NCBI RefSeq assembly: GCF_918698005.1
Contig: NZ_CAKKLJ010000001.1
Location: 186,001 to 250,000, forward strand
Direction of reading: 5' to 3'
Origin: Microbacterium sp. Bi121
GTDB taxonomy: Bacteria; Actinomycetota; Actinomycetes; Actinomycetales; Microbacteriaceae
DNA length: 64,000 bases
The notes beneath the pieces were generated by a model. It ran no database searches. It saw nothing but the letters and a program-made list of their open reading frames with translations, and was not told where the DNA came from. Positions 25,506 to 36,488 of the stretch are shown here, piece by piece; position 1 is the stretch's first letter, and every line of letters starts with the position of its first letter. A program made the position numbers and the translations under genes.

Positions 25506-27302
25506 ATGCGCCTCCGCTCCCTGATCGTCGCGGCCGTCGCAGCGGGTGCGCTGCTCGCGGGCTCTGCCGCAGCATCCGCCGCACCTGTGCACGCGGACGT
25601 GGACGACTTCGACTTCTCATCGTGGGACGCGACCTTCGACGTCGGGATCGACGACGAAGGTCGGGCGACGCTCCACGTGACCGAGACGCGGGTCGCCGAG
25701 TTCCCCGAGTCCGACCAGAACAAGGGCATCGTCGCCGGCTTCCCCGAGCGCTACCAGGGGGCGAGTCTGAGCACGAAGATCCTCTCGGTGCGCAACGAGA
25801 ACGGCCAAGATGTCGCGTACGAGACCGACGAAGACGACGGCGTCCTGTACGTCCTGACCGGCGACGACGAGTACGTCCACGGCCCGACGACCTATGTCAT
25901 CGAGTACGAGATGCGCGACGTCGTCCTCGCCGCATCCGGGACGAAGGTCGACGAGTTCTACTGGGATCTGCTCCCCCTCGACAGCACGCAGGACATCGGC
26001 CGGTTCGACGTGACCGTCCGCTTCGACGAGACCCTCGGCGAGCAGCTGACCGGCGACGCGTCGTGCTACCAGGGCGCAGAGGGATCGACGGCGACATGCG
26101 ACCTGGTCCGCTCCGGCGACACCTTCACGGTCTCGGCCGATGGGCTGTCGGGCGGCGAAGGCCTCACGATCGCCATCGCGCTCGAGCCGGGCACGATCAC
26201 GCAGCCGCCGGCCCGTCTGCCCAACGCGGCGACCGATGTCGTCCCCTACGCCGTCGGAGGCGGCGCGGCGCTGCTGTCTGCCGGCGGATGGCTGGCGACG
26301 CATCTCATGATCCGGCGGCGACGTCGGGGCACCGGAATCGTTGTGGCGCAGTACGACGTGCCGGACGCCATGCCGCCGCTGCTCGCGAGCACCATCATCC
26401 CCTCGGCGAAGAATCCCCTCACGGCGCAGATCATCCATCTCGCCGTGCGAGGAATGCTGCGGCTGGAGGACGTGCCAGAGGAGGGTCAGAAGAAGCGTCG
26501 GCCGCGGCTGCGCCGGCTGGATGCTCCGATTCCCGACCCTCTCGACGGCCGCGCGTTGAAGGCGCTCTTCGGCAATGACGAAGCAGGCGTCGTGATGAAG
26601 CTGCCGAAGAACAACAAGTCGTTCGCGACCCGCATCCAGGGGCTGCTGACCTTCGCCGCACGCGAATCGGAGAAGCGCGGCCTCACGACGAATGCCCGCA
26701 GCACGATCGCGCGCGTCGTGCAGGTGCTCGCCCTCCTGGCGTTCGCCGTCATGCTCGCGCTGCTGATCTGGAGCCTCGCTGCCGGGCGCGACTCGGCCGG
26801 TCCCGTGCTGTTCACGACGGTGGCGTGCGCGGCGCTGCTCATCACCTCGAGCATCGTCACGTTCTCCGCCCACACCGTCCTCACGCGCGAGGGCGCGCTG
26901 CAGCTCGAGTACCTCGAGGGCGTGCGGGAGTTCATCCGCGTCGCCGAGGAGGACCGGCTGCGGATGCTGCAGTCGTACTCCGGCGCCGAGCGCCGCAGCG
27001 ACGGGAGCATCGACGTCATCCACCTGTACGAGCGCCTGCTGCCGTACGCGATCCTGTTCGGGCAGGAACGCGAGTGGGGCACCGTTCTCGAGAACGCGTA
27101 TGCAGGGGCGGGGCAGCATCCGGGCTGGATCGACGGCTCGGGTTTCGCCATCGGCACGCGTCTCGCACTCATCTCGTCCGCCGCTCGCACCTCGTCGGTG
27201 TACTCCTCGCCGTCGAGCGGGAGTTCATCCGGGTTCGGCGGATCCGCCGGCGGCGGGTTCTCCGGCGGGGGAGGCGGCGGAGGCTTCTCCGGCGGCCGCT
27301 GA
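25506..27302 (+). CDS. DUF2207 family exported membrane protein
   Basis: A 598-residue protein. A cleavable signal peptide (residues 1-~26, ending ASAAPVHA) is followed by an extracellular beta-rich domain starting with VDDFDFSSWDATFDVGIDDEG, the DUF2207 opening. A membrane span near 255-275 comes next, then a cytosolic region with LLASTIIPSAKNPLTAQIIHLAVRGML and two further spans near 400-450. It ends in a low-complexity tail of Ser, Phe and Gly (GGGFSGGGGGGGFSGGR). These are the standard features of the family, whose function is unknown. It converges on the next gene with four bases between. Confidence 0.9.
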   Translation: MRLRSLIVAAVAAGALLAGSAAASAAPVHADVDDFDFSSWDATFDVGIDDEGRATLHVTETRVAEFPESDQNKGIVAGFPERYQGASLSTKILSVRNENGQDVAYETDEDDGVLYVLTGDDEYVHGPTTYVIEYEMRDVVLAASGTKVDEFYWDLLPLDSTQDIGRFDVTVRFDETLGEQLTGDASCYQGAEGSTATCDLVRSGDTFTVSADGLSGGEGLTIAIALEPGTITQPPARLPNAATDVVPYAVGGGAALLSAGGWLATHLMIRRRRRGTGIVVAQYDVPDAMPPLLASTIIPSAKNPLTAQIIHLAVRGMLRLEDVPEEGQKKRRPRLRRLDAPIPDPLDGRALKALFGNDEAGVVMKLPKNNKSFATRIQGLLTFAARESEKRGLTTNARSTIARVVQVLALLAFAVMLALLIWSLAAGRDSAGPVLFTTVACAALLITSSIVTFSAHTVLTREGALQLEYLEGVREFIRVAEEDRLRMLQSYSGAERRSDGSIDVIHLYERLLPYAILFGQEREWGTVLENAYAGAGQHPGWIDGSGFAIGTRLALISSAARTSSVYSSPSSGSSSGFGGSAGGGFSGGGGGGGFSGGR

Positions 27303-27306
27303 AGAC

Positions 27307-27996
27307 TCAGATCACCGGAGGGTCGGATGCTTCGCGCAGCGCGGTCTCGACCGTCGACTGCACGAGCGCCGACAGGTATCCGCCGGGGTTGTCGATGCCG
27401 ATGCCCCGCAGCAGCGACGTCGACTGCCCGATGATGGCGCGCGAGAACTCGGATGCCGTGGCGATGGCCTCGGCGTAGGCGGCCCGGTCGGCCTCGTCGA
27501 TCACGACCGGTTCGCAGCCGAGCTCGACCGCGAGCGCCTGCGCGATCGGCAGCACCGGCGCCGGAGCGGTCACGGCGGCGAAGCTCGCCTGCAGCTGGCG
27601 CAGATCGATCGACGTGCCGGTGAAGGCGATCGCCGGATGCACCGCGAGAGGAATGGCGCCCGAACGCTGCGCCGACTCGAGCACGCCGATTCCGTACGCC
27701 GGGTCGGTGTGCAGCACGAGCTGCCCCGGCTGCCACGCCCCGAGCTCCGATAGTCCGTTCACGAGTCCGGGCAGCTCGTCGTGCGGCACTGCCAGTATCA
27801 CCAGCTCGCTGCGCCGGAGGATCTCCTCGGCATCCAGCACGGGAACGCCCGGAAGGATGCCGGCGACCCGATCGTCGTCCGATCCGCTCGTGATCCCCGT
27901 GATGGCGTGTCCGGCGCCGCCGAGCGCGGCGCCGACCACCGGACCGACGCGACCGGCGCCGATGATGCCGACGCCGAGACGGCCGTCACGCCTCAC
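27307..27996 (-). CDS. DUF2520 Rossmann-fold oxidoreductase-like protein
   Basis: A 229-residue protein with an N-terminal NAD(P)-binding fold (LGVGIIGAGRVGPVVGAAL, G-x-G-x-x-G) and ELVILAVPHDELPGLV, then a C-terminal helical DUF2520 domain with the LAVHPAIAFTGTSIDL motif. It resembles ketopantoate/prephenate dehydrogenase relatives. In many actinobacteria it precedes panC; here no panC follows. It overlaps the upstream PH-domain gene by 11 bases and so belongs to the long minus-strand block. Confidence 0.88.
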   Translation of the reverse strand: MRRDGRLGVGIIGAGRVGPVVGAALGGAGHAITGITSGSDDDRVAGILPGVPVLDAEEILRRSELVILAVPHDELPGLVNGLSELGAWQPGQLVLHTDPAYGIGVLESAQRSGAIPLAVHPAIAFTGTSIDLRQLQASFAAVTAPAPVLPIAQALAVELGCEPVVIDEADRAAYAEAIATASEFSRAIIGQSTSLLRGIGIDNPGGYLSALVQSTVETALREASDPPVI

Positions 27997-29788
27997 GCGA
28001 CTCCTCGCCGCCGGCAGGACCAGAGCCGCCGATATCGGCCGAGAAGCGGTGCCCTGGGTCCACGGTGCCGTCCACGACTCCGTCGTTCATCGCAGAGGCG
28101 TTCACTGCGGAGGCGTCCACTGCGGAGGCGTCCACCACGTACTCCTCCGACGCCCAGCGGTGGCCGTGATCGCGCTGCACGGCAGCGGACGCGCGATGCG
28201 CGATGTCGCCCAGCGACCCGTTGATGACCGCGCTCTCGATGCCGACGACCTCGCCGAGCACGGGACCTGTGACATTGTGCGCCTTCAGATATCCGACCCT
28301 CTGGAGGCGGTCGATCGGCCCCTGCTGAGCGGAGATCCCCTGCAGCCGCGCGAGGGGGAACACCGCGAGCTTCCGCCACATGACGCCGCGGCGCAGCATC
28401 AGGGCGAAGTCGGTCACGACGAATCCGTGGCGCTTCCAGGAGAAGGGTCGACGCCACCAGGCGCGCCGGGCCATGACCTGGTACGGGTCGTTCTGCTGCG
28501 GGCCCTGGATGCCGTGCTCCCAGACGAACGGCCGGTCCTCGACGGGGAGGTCGGGAAGGATGAGCTCCATCACCCGCTGCACGTCGGCCGCGACGCCGAC
28601 TGGCAGCACGATGTTGAACTGCTGCGCGGTGCTGGACTGCTGCTGGGACAGGCTCTTGCCGCTCATGCGATTGATCTTGATCGCCCACCAGCCGAACGGC
28701 CGCCACAGCAGCGACTGCGTGACCTCCGCGGCGAAGATGCGGCCCGGTGGGATCGTCTCGGTGATCGTCGTGAACAGACCGTAGGTGATCCGCACGCCGT
28801 CCGGGGTCGGGGCGATCGAGTAGCGGAGCGACTTCGAGATCTGCGCCCAGGTGATCGCGACCGCAGCGATCACGAACGGGATGCCGATGCCGAGCGAGAT
28901 CCCGAGGACGCCGAACCAGGCATCCGGGCCGCCGTCGGACAGGATCGCGGGGACCGTGAATGCCATCGTGATGCCGAACAGCACGAGGAAGAACAGCAGC
29001 CACAGCACGCCGGAGAGCAGTTGCGCCCCGACGAGTCGCCCGGTGGGGATCTTCACGACGCTCTCCGGAGCGATGTCCGCGAGGTCGACGCCCTCGATGA
29101 GCCCGGTCACACCGTGGTTCATCGATCCGACGAGCTGCGTGCGCAGGTGCCCTGGTGCGGCGGGGGCCCCACCGGCCTGACGGGCGGCACGTGCGGCACG
29201 CGCTCCGGATGCCAGTCGCAGGATGTCCGCGCGCACGCCCTCGGCCTTGACGGTGGTGAGGTACTCCAGCGGCACGTTCGCGTCGGTTCCCGCTCCGACG
29301 ACCTCGAGCTTGGCCATGCCGATCAGCCGCGCGGGGAACGGACGCGTCAGGTTCACGCCCTGCACGCGGTCCAGCGGCGCACGCCGCTGCGAGCGGAAGA
29401 TTATGCCCTTGCGAACCTCGACGTGCTCCTCCGAGATCCGGAACTGCTGGAACCGCCAGACGACCCAGAACACGGCGATCAGAACGATGAGCACGCCCAG
29501 CACGGACCCGAGCGCGATGAGGATGAGGTTGTTCGACAGCACCCAGTCGACCGGGTCGCCGCCGGAGAAGTCCTCGACGTGCGCATCTGGTGCGAACAGG
29601 TTCACACCCCAGTAGATGATGCGGTCACGGAAGCTGTTGAGCACGATGCCGGCCACGATGATGAGAACCAGCCCGCCCTTGAACAGCGGGGTCAGCGGGT
29701 GCAGCCGGTGCCACTCGCCGTCGGCGAGTGATTCCTCCGCCGGCGGGGGCGTGGGGAGGGTCGGAAGCGGCTGCTCTGGGATGCTCAC
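27986..29788 (-). CDS. Membrane protein with repeated bacterial PH (YdbT-type) domains
   Basis: A 600-residue protein of the YdbT family. It has paired membrane spans near 35-60 and 85-115, followed by bPH_2 domains (WRFQQFRISEEHVEVRKGI...RRAPLDRVQGVNLTRPFPAR). Two further spans near 245-320 precede a second PH module (ITYGLFTTITETIPPGRIFAAEV), and a third is seen in GFVVTDFALMLRRGVMWRKLAVFPLARLQGISAQQG. The last 60 residues are low-complexity acidic. It overlaps the stop of the smaller PH gene, the usual ydbS-ydbT pairing. Role unknown; it is sometimes linked to stress or bacteriocin tolerance. Confidence 0.88.
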   Translation of the reverse strand: MSIPEQPLPTLPTPPPAEESLADGEWHRLHPLTPLFKGGLVLIIVAGIVLNSFRDRIIYWGVNLFAPDAHVEDFSGGDPVDWVLSNNLILIALGSVLGVLIVLIAVFWVVWRFQQFRISEEHVEVRKGIIFRSQRRAPLDRVQGVNLTRPFPARLIGMAKLEVVGAGTDANVPLEYLTTVKAEGVRADILRLASGARAARAARQAGGAPAAPGHLRTQLVGSMNHGVTGLIEGVDLADIAPESVVKIPTGRLVGAQLLSGVLWLLFFLVLFGITMAFTVPAILSDGGPDAWFGVLGISLGIGIPFVIAAVAITWAQISKSLRYSIAPTPDGVRITYGLFTTITETIPPGRIFAAEVTQSLLWRPFGWWAIKINRMSGKSLSQQQSSTAQQFNIVLPVGVAADVQRVMELILPDLPVEDRPFVWEHGIQGPQQNDPYQVMARRAWWRRPFSWKRHGFVVTDFALMLRRGVMWRKLAVFPLARLQGISAQQGPIDRLQRVGYLKAHNVTGPVLGEVVGIESAVINGSLGDIAHRASAAVQRDHGHRWASEEYVVDASAVDASAVNASAMNDGVVDGTVDPGHRFSADIGGSGPAGGEESREA

Positions 29789-30369
29789 AGGCCGGTCCGG
29801 CGGGTCTCTGCGACGTCGATGAGGGTGTCTCGCAACGCCTCGGCTGCGGCCTGGGTGAGTCCGGGGATCTGCACGCCCGTGGTGGCTGCGGCGGTGACCA
29901 TCTTCAGCTGCGATACGCCGAACGCGCGGTCGAGAGGGCCGTGCGTGATGTCGACGAGCTGCATGCGTCCGTACGGCACTGCGATGATCCGCTGCCAGAG
30001 GATGCCCTTGCGGAAGACGATGTCATCCGCTCGGAGCATGTAGCCGATCGCCCTGGCCTGCCGAGGCAGGATCGCGAGGGTGATGAGAGTGACCGCCGCG
30101 AGGATGCCGGCCGGGATCCACACCCAGGTCTGGTGGAGCACGAGTGCGAGGACGAGCGCGACGATGACGAGCAGTCCCAGCAGGATGCCGTTTTGAACGA
30201 ACTGCGAGGTGACGTACCGCGGCGAGATCTGGTGCCACTTGCCGTCGAGGTCCAGGCGCCCCGCCCCTCGAGGCTCGCGCAGCTTCTCGTAGGTCCCCTC
30301 GTCGAGCACCGGATGCTCGGGCCGATCAGCGCCCGTCGTCGATGGCGGGGTCATCGGATTGTCGGTCAT
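29785..30369 (-). CDS. Small PH-domain membrane protein (YdbS-type)
   Basis: A 194-residue protein. After about 70 residues of polar N-terminus come two membrane spans (NGILLGLLVIVALVLALVL and WIPAGILAAVTLITLAIL) and one bacterial PH domain with the typical IGYMLRADDIVFRKGILWQR and VPYGRMQLVDITHGPLDRAFG stretches. ATG 30369 is preceded by AAGGA at good spacing; this start lies 44 bases inside the upstream DUF3180 gene. It pairs with the larger PH protein just downstream. Confidence 0.88.
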   Translation of the reverse strand: MTDNPMTPPSTTGADRPEHPVLDEGTYEKLREPRGAGRLDLDGKWHQISPRYVTSQFVQNGILLGLLVIVALVLALVLHQTWVWIPAGILAAVTLITLAILPRQARAIGYMLRADDIVFRKGILWQRIIAVPYGRMQLVDITHGPLDRAFGVSQLKMVTAAATTGVQIPGLTQAAAEALRDTLIDVAETRRTGL

Positions 30370-30808
30370 CAGGATCCTTCGGCAGAGTGCAGAACTGTTC
30401 GGCGACGAGGGCTGCGACCACGAGTGCGACCGCACTCGCGACAAGCGCTGCCATCGCCACAATCGACCCTACCTGGGGTGTCACCGGACGCGACAGAAGG
30501 AAGATGAGCAGTCCTGCTCCGAAGCCCGCGACGATCGCTCCGAGCAGACTGGATGCTCTGGCCAGAGTCGCCGCACGCATCGCGCTGAACGGGTCGATCC
30601 TGGTGCGGGACTTCCCGCGGACGCTGCGCCGCACGGGCCACGCGAGCCCCAGCGTGGCAGCCGCGAGCAGCAGGAGCAGCAGCGGGAGGAACCCGGACGG
30701 TGCGAACGTCGCGCGTCCGCCGGCCGTCAGCAGATGATCGACGAGGTAGCCGATCCCGCCCCCGCCGAGTGCGAGGACGATGAGGACGGGCTGGGACGTG
30801 CGCTTCAT
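30326..30808 (-). CDS. DUF3180 membrane protein
   Basis: A 160-residue protein with four hydrophobic segments (about 5-25, 35-55, 80-105, 115-135), matching the actinobacterial DUF3180 family, which is regularly found straight after folK. The start KRTSQPVLIVLALGGGGIGYLVD is typical. ATG 30808 overlaps the folK stop by 4 bases. Its 3' end is shared with the first codons of the PH gene. Function unknown. Confidence 0.88.
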   Translation of the reverse strand: MKRTSQPVLIVLALGGGGIGYLVDHLLTAGGRATFAPSGFLPLLLLLLAAATLGLAWPVRRSVRGKSRTRIDPFSAMRAATLARASSLLGAIVAGFGAGLLIFLLSRPVTPQVGSIVAMAALVASAVALVVAALVAEQFCTLPKDPDDRQSDDPAIDDGR

Positions 30809-31326
30809 CCGCGCAGCGCCTCGACGAGATCGGCGACCCGGCCGTGGCCGGGAAGTTCGGCGTCGGGGTCGAGGTTCAGCCACGGCTCGAGCACGAACAG
30901 CCGCTCCGCCGCGCGCGGGTGCGGCAGCAGCACGTGCTGATCATCCGAGCGCAGGTCGCCGAACGCGATGAGATCGAGGTCGAGGGTGCGATCGCCCCAG
31001 CGCTCGTGGCGTTCGCGGCCGTGCTCCTCCTCGATGGCGTGCAGGAGACCGAGCAGCACCTGCGGCGCCAGCCGAGTGGTCACCAGCGCGACAGCGTTGA
31101 CGTAGGCCGGGGCATCCGGGTCAGGGCCGTCCGGCCGCAGCGCGACCGTCTCGTGCAGGTCAGACAGGCGCACCTCGTCCACGAGCGGGAGGCGGGCGAT
31201 GCGCTGCACGGCCTGCCTGATCGTCTCGGCCCGGTCACCGAGGTTGGCTCCCAGCGCGACGACAGCGGTCACGGCATCCCGACCGGGGCGAGGATCCGGC
31301 GGCGTGATCGGCGGCATCCGAACCAT
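30805..31326 (-). CDS. folK: HPPK: hydroxymethyldihydropterin pyrophosphokinase
   Basis: A 173-residue enzyme that pyrophosphorylates 6-hydroxymethyl-7,8-dihydropterin with ATP. VALGANLGDRAETI is the family start and ERWGDRTLDLDLI is the catalytic signature with the two metal-binding aspartates; LPHPRAAERLFVLEPW follows as usual. ATG 31326 has GGAG at good distance; about 20 residues before the fold are extra. It is the last folate gene of the folE-folP-folB-folK run. Confidence 0.95.
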   Translation of the reverse strand: MVRMPPITPPDPRPGRDAVTAVVALGANLGDRAETIRQAVQRIARLPLVDEVRLSDLHETVALRPDGPDPDAPAYVNAVALVTTRLAPQVLLGLLHAIEEEHGRERHERWGDRTLDLDLIAFGDLRSDDQHVLLPHPRAAERLFVLEPWLNLDPDAELPGHGRVADLVEALRG

Positions 31327-31328
31327 GG

Positions 31329-31694
31329 TCAGGCTCCGTTCCGGTCGCGGCGGATGGTGACGGCGACGTCGGTGAACGTCAGCGCGATCGGCGCATGCGG
31401 CTTGTGCACGGTGACCTGAACGTCCTGCACTCGCACGTCGGCGAGGACGGTGTCGGCGATCCGCTGCGCGAGGGTCTCGATGAGATCGACGGGTTCGCCG
31501 GCGACGACGGCCGCCACCTTCTCGGCGAGTTCGCCGTAGTGCACGGTGTCGCTGACGTCGTCGGATGCGGCGGCCGCGGACAGATCCAGGTGCAGCCGCA
31601 GGTCGATCGTGAACTCCTGGCCGTTCTCGCGCTCGTGCTCGAACACGCCGTGGCGACCGAAGACCGTGAGTCCGGTGAGGGCGATCTCGTCCAT
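31329..31694 (-). CDS. folB: Dihydroneopterin aldolase
   Basis: A 121-residue enzyme cleaving 7,8-dihydroneopterin to hydroxymethyldihydropterin and glycolaldehyde. It shows the full family pattern: ALTGLTVFGRHGVFEHERENGQ, then DVSDTVHYGEL, LIETLAQRIAD and VTVHKPHAPI with the catalytic lysine. The gene abuts folP without a spare base. Confidence 0.95.
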   Translation of the reverse strand: MDEIALTGLTVFGRHGVFEHERENGQEFTIDLRLHLDLSAAAASDDVSDTVHYGELAEKVAAVVAGEPVDLIETLAQRIADTVLADVRVQDVQVTVHKPHAPIALTFTDVAVTIRRDRNGA

Positions 31695-32489
31695 TCACCC
31701 CTCCCAGGCGTGCGCGATGGCGAGTGCGTCGCGCGTCGCAGCGACGTTGTGCACGCGAACCGCCCACGCACCGGCTCGAGCGGCCAGAGCGCTCGTGACG
31801 GCGGTGGCGAGGTCGCGGCGCTCCTCGGACGCACCGTCGTCGCCGAGCGTTTCGGCGAGGAACCGCTTGCGCGACGTCCCGATGAGCACGCGGTGTCCGA
31901 GACCGACGATGTCGTCGAGCCCGCGCAGCACGTCCCAGTTCTGGCTGCCGGCCTTGGCGAAGCCGATACCAGGGTCGAGGATGATGCGCGACGGGGCGAT
32001 GCCGGCACCCGCCGCCTCGGCGACGCGCTTGCGCAGCTCGCCGGCGACGTCGCGCGAAGGACGCAGGTACTCGGCGCGGGCGTACATGTCGGAGGACGGA
32101 CCGCGCCAGTGCCCGATCGCGTAGTCGGCGCCGGATGCCGCCACCGCAGCGAGCATGTCAGGATCGGCGAGTCCTCCGGAGACATCGTTCACGATGCGCG
32201 CTCCTGCCCGGACGGCGGCCGCTGCCGTCGATGCATTGAGGGTGTCGATGCTCACGACGATGCCGCGCGCCGCCAGCGCCTGGATCACGGGGAGGACGCG
32301 CTGCTCCTCGACCGCCGGGTCGACGCGCTCGGCGCCGGGCCTGGTGGATTCGCCTCCGATGTCGAGCACGTCGGCGCCGGCATCCTGTAGCGCGAGGCCG
32401 TGCGCGACCGCGCGCTCCGGATCGATGTACCGGCCGCCGTCGCTGAACGAATCGGTGGTGACGTTGACGATGCCCCAGATGTCGGTCAT
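31695..32489 (-). CDS. folP: Dihydropteroate synthase
   Basis: A 264-residue TIM-barrel enzyme joining hydroxymethyldihydropterin pyrophosphate and p-aminobenzoate, the sulfonamide target. It has GIVNVTTDSFSDGG, DVLDIGGESTRPGAE, ILDPGIGFAKAGSQN and VLIGTSRKRF, all canonical. The start overlaps the folE stop (ATGA). Confidence 0.96.
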   Translation of the reverse strand: MTDIWGIVNVTTDSFSDGGRYIDPERAVAHGLALQDAGADVLDIGGESTRPGAERVDPAVEEQRVLPVIQALAARGIVVSIDTLNASTAAAAVRAGARIVNDVSGGLADPDMLAAVAASGADYAIGHWRGPSSDMYARAEYLRPSRDVAGELRKRVAEAAGAGIAPSRIILDPGIGFAKAGSQNWDVLRGLDDIVGLGHRVLIGTSRKRFLAETLGDDGASEERRDLATAVTSALAARAGAWAVRVHNVAATRDALAIAHAWEG

Positions 32490-33079
32490 GCGCGGTCGCC
32501 TCCCCCGATGAGTGCGATCAGCTCGGCCCGTGCTGTGGGCTCGGTGTACTCCCCGCGCGCTGCGATCGTGAGGGTGGAGGCATCCGCCTGGCGGCCTCCG
32601 CGCATCGTCACGCAGCCGTGCACGGCATCCATCACGACGAGCACGCCGCGGGTGTCGAGGTTCTCGTCGATGGTGTCGGCGATCTGCTCGCCGAGGCGCT
32701 CCTGCACCTGCGGGCGGGATGCGAGAGTCTCGACGACCTTCACGAGAGCGCCGAGGCCGACGACCTGCTCACCGGGCAGATACGCGATGTGCGCGTGACC
32801 GGCGAAAGGCAGCAGGTGGTGCTCGCAGACCGAGCGGAAGCGGATGTCGCGCAGCAGCACGGCTCCGGACGGAAGAGTCTCCGGCGCGGGGCCCCTGGAC
32901 ACGCTGATCGTGTGGGCGAGCGGGGCGGCTGCGTCCGCGCCGACTCCTGCGAAGAACTCGTCGTACAGCTCGGCGACGCGCGTCGGGGTCTGCTTGAGCC
33001 CAGGGCGGTCGGGGTCCTCGCCGATCGCCTCCAGCAGCTCTCGGGTCAGCCGCTCGATCCGTTCCCGGTCGACGGCCAC
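32486..33079 (-). CDS. folE: GTP cyclohydrolase I
   Basis: A 197-residue enzyme making dihydroneopterin triphosphate from GTP, the entry step to folate. DPDRPGLKQTPTRVAELY, FRSVCEHHLLPFAGHAHIAYLPG (zinc-binding Cys and His) and VHGCVTMRGG (second zinc cysteine) identify it. Translation begins at GTG 33079, two bases after the ftsH stop, so coupling with ftsH is likely. Confidence 0.96.
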   Translation of the reverse strand: MAVDRERIERLTRELLEAIGEDPDRPGLKQTPTRVAELYDEFFAGVGADAAAPLAHTISVSRGPAPETLPSGAVLLRDIRFRSVCEHHLLPFAGHAHIAYLPGEQVVGLGALVKVVETLASRPQVQERLGEQIADTIDENLDTRGVLVVMDAVHGCVTMRGGRQADASTLTIAARGEYTEPTARAELIALIGGGDRA

Positions 33080-33081
33080 GA

Positions 33082-35097
<2,016 letters not shown>

Positions 35098-35163
35098 GGT
35101 CCGTTCAGCGTATCGCGAGCACCCTTGGCCCCCGCTGTGATTCGCCCACGGCGTACGGCGTGA

Positions 35164-35715
<552 letters not shown>

Positions 35716-35799
35716 GAATCGATTTTAGGTGACGGATGCTGTGGGTTCGGCATACTGTGATCATCGAGCGGGCGGATGCCCACGACGGAAGGATCTCCC

Positions 35800-36402
35800 A
35801 TGGCTCTTGACGACATCCTCAAGCAGGTTCCGATCGACGACATCGCCGCGAAACTCGGTGTGTCCTCCGACGAGGCGAAGACGGCCGTCGAGCAGGGCGG
35901 CGCGGTGCTGCTGAGCGGACTGGCCAAGAACGCGCAGACCGACGAGGGCTCTGCGGCGATCCAGGAGGCACTTCGGCGCCACGAGGGCGCGACGCCGGTG
36001 CAGCGCGTCGATGACGTCGACCAGAACGACGGCGGCAAGATCGTCAAGCATGTGCTCGGCGATGACGCCGACCAGGTCGCCGCTCAGCTGAACGCCTCCG
36101 AGAAGACGCCGGGGATCGACTTCGGCAAGCTGCTTCCGATCCTCGCCCCGATCGTCATGGGCCTGATCGCGAACGCGACCAAGAACAAGTCGGCCTCCGC
36201 CGAGGGCGCACAGTCCGAGGGTGCACAGTCCGGTGGCGGCGGCCTCGGCGACATCATCGGCGGGATCCTCGGTGGCGGGAACTCGTCGTCCGGCGGAGGC
36301 GGGATCGGCGACATCCTGGGCGGGATCCTCGGCGGCGGTTCGTCGTCCGGCGGGGGCGGGATCGGCGACATCCTGGGTGGCCTGTTCGGCGGCAAGAAGT
36401 AG
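35800..36402 (+). CDS. DUF937 domain protein with glycine-rich C-terminal repeats
   Basis: A 200-residue protein. The N-terminal half (ALDDILKQVPIDDIAAKLGVSSDEAKTAVEQ, written as the segments D-D-I-L-K-Q-V-P-I-D-D-I-A) is a DUF937 helical domain with the IVKHVLGDDADQVAAQL motif. The C-terminal 60 residues hold three imperfect copies of G-G-G-x-G-D-I-x-G-G-x-x-G-G. GGAAGGA fits ATG 35800; an upstream ATG at 35776 lacks a site. It is transcribed against the surrounding block, splitting tilS from hpt. Function unknown. Confidence 0.85.
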   Translation: MALDDILKQVPIDDIAAKLGVSSDEAKTAVEQGGAVLLSGLAKNAQTDEGSAAIQEALRRHEGATPVQRVDDVDQNDGGKIVKHVLGDDADQVAAQLNASEKTPGIDFGKLLPILAPIVMGLIANATKNKSASAEGAQSEGAQSGGGGLGDIIGGILGGGNSSSGGGGIGDILGGILGGGSSSGGGGIGDILGGLFGGKK

Positions 36403-36488
36403 CGATCGCGTCCCGCTTGTCGTCGAGCGAAGGCGGCACAGCCGCCGCGGACGAAACGGGCTGAGCGAGCGGAGCGAGTCGAAGCCGC
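36403..36488. repeat. Intergenic repeat-like element with hairpin and GAGCG iterations
   Basis: Between convergent genes. It contains GGCGGC-ACA-GCCGCC (36432-36446) and then a string of GAGCG units (36461-36478, CTGAGCGAGCGGAGCGAG). Such strings recur as dispersed intergenic elements in related genomes (from memory). There is no T-run, so it is not a classical terminator. Confidence 0.45.
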
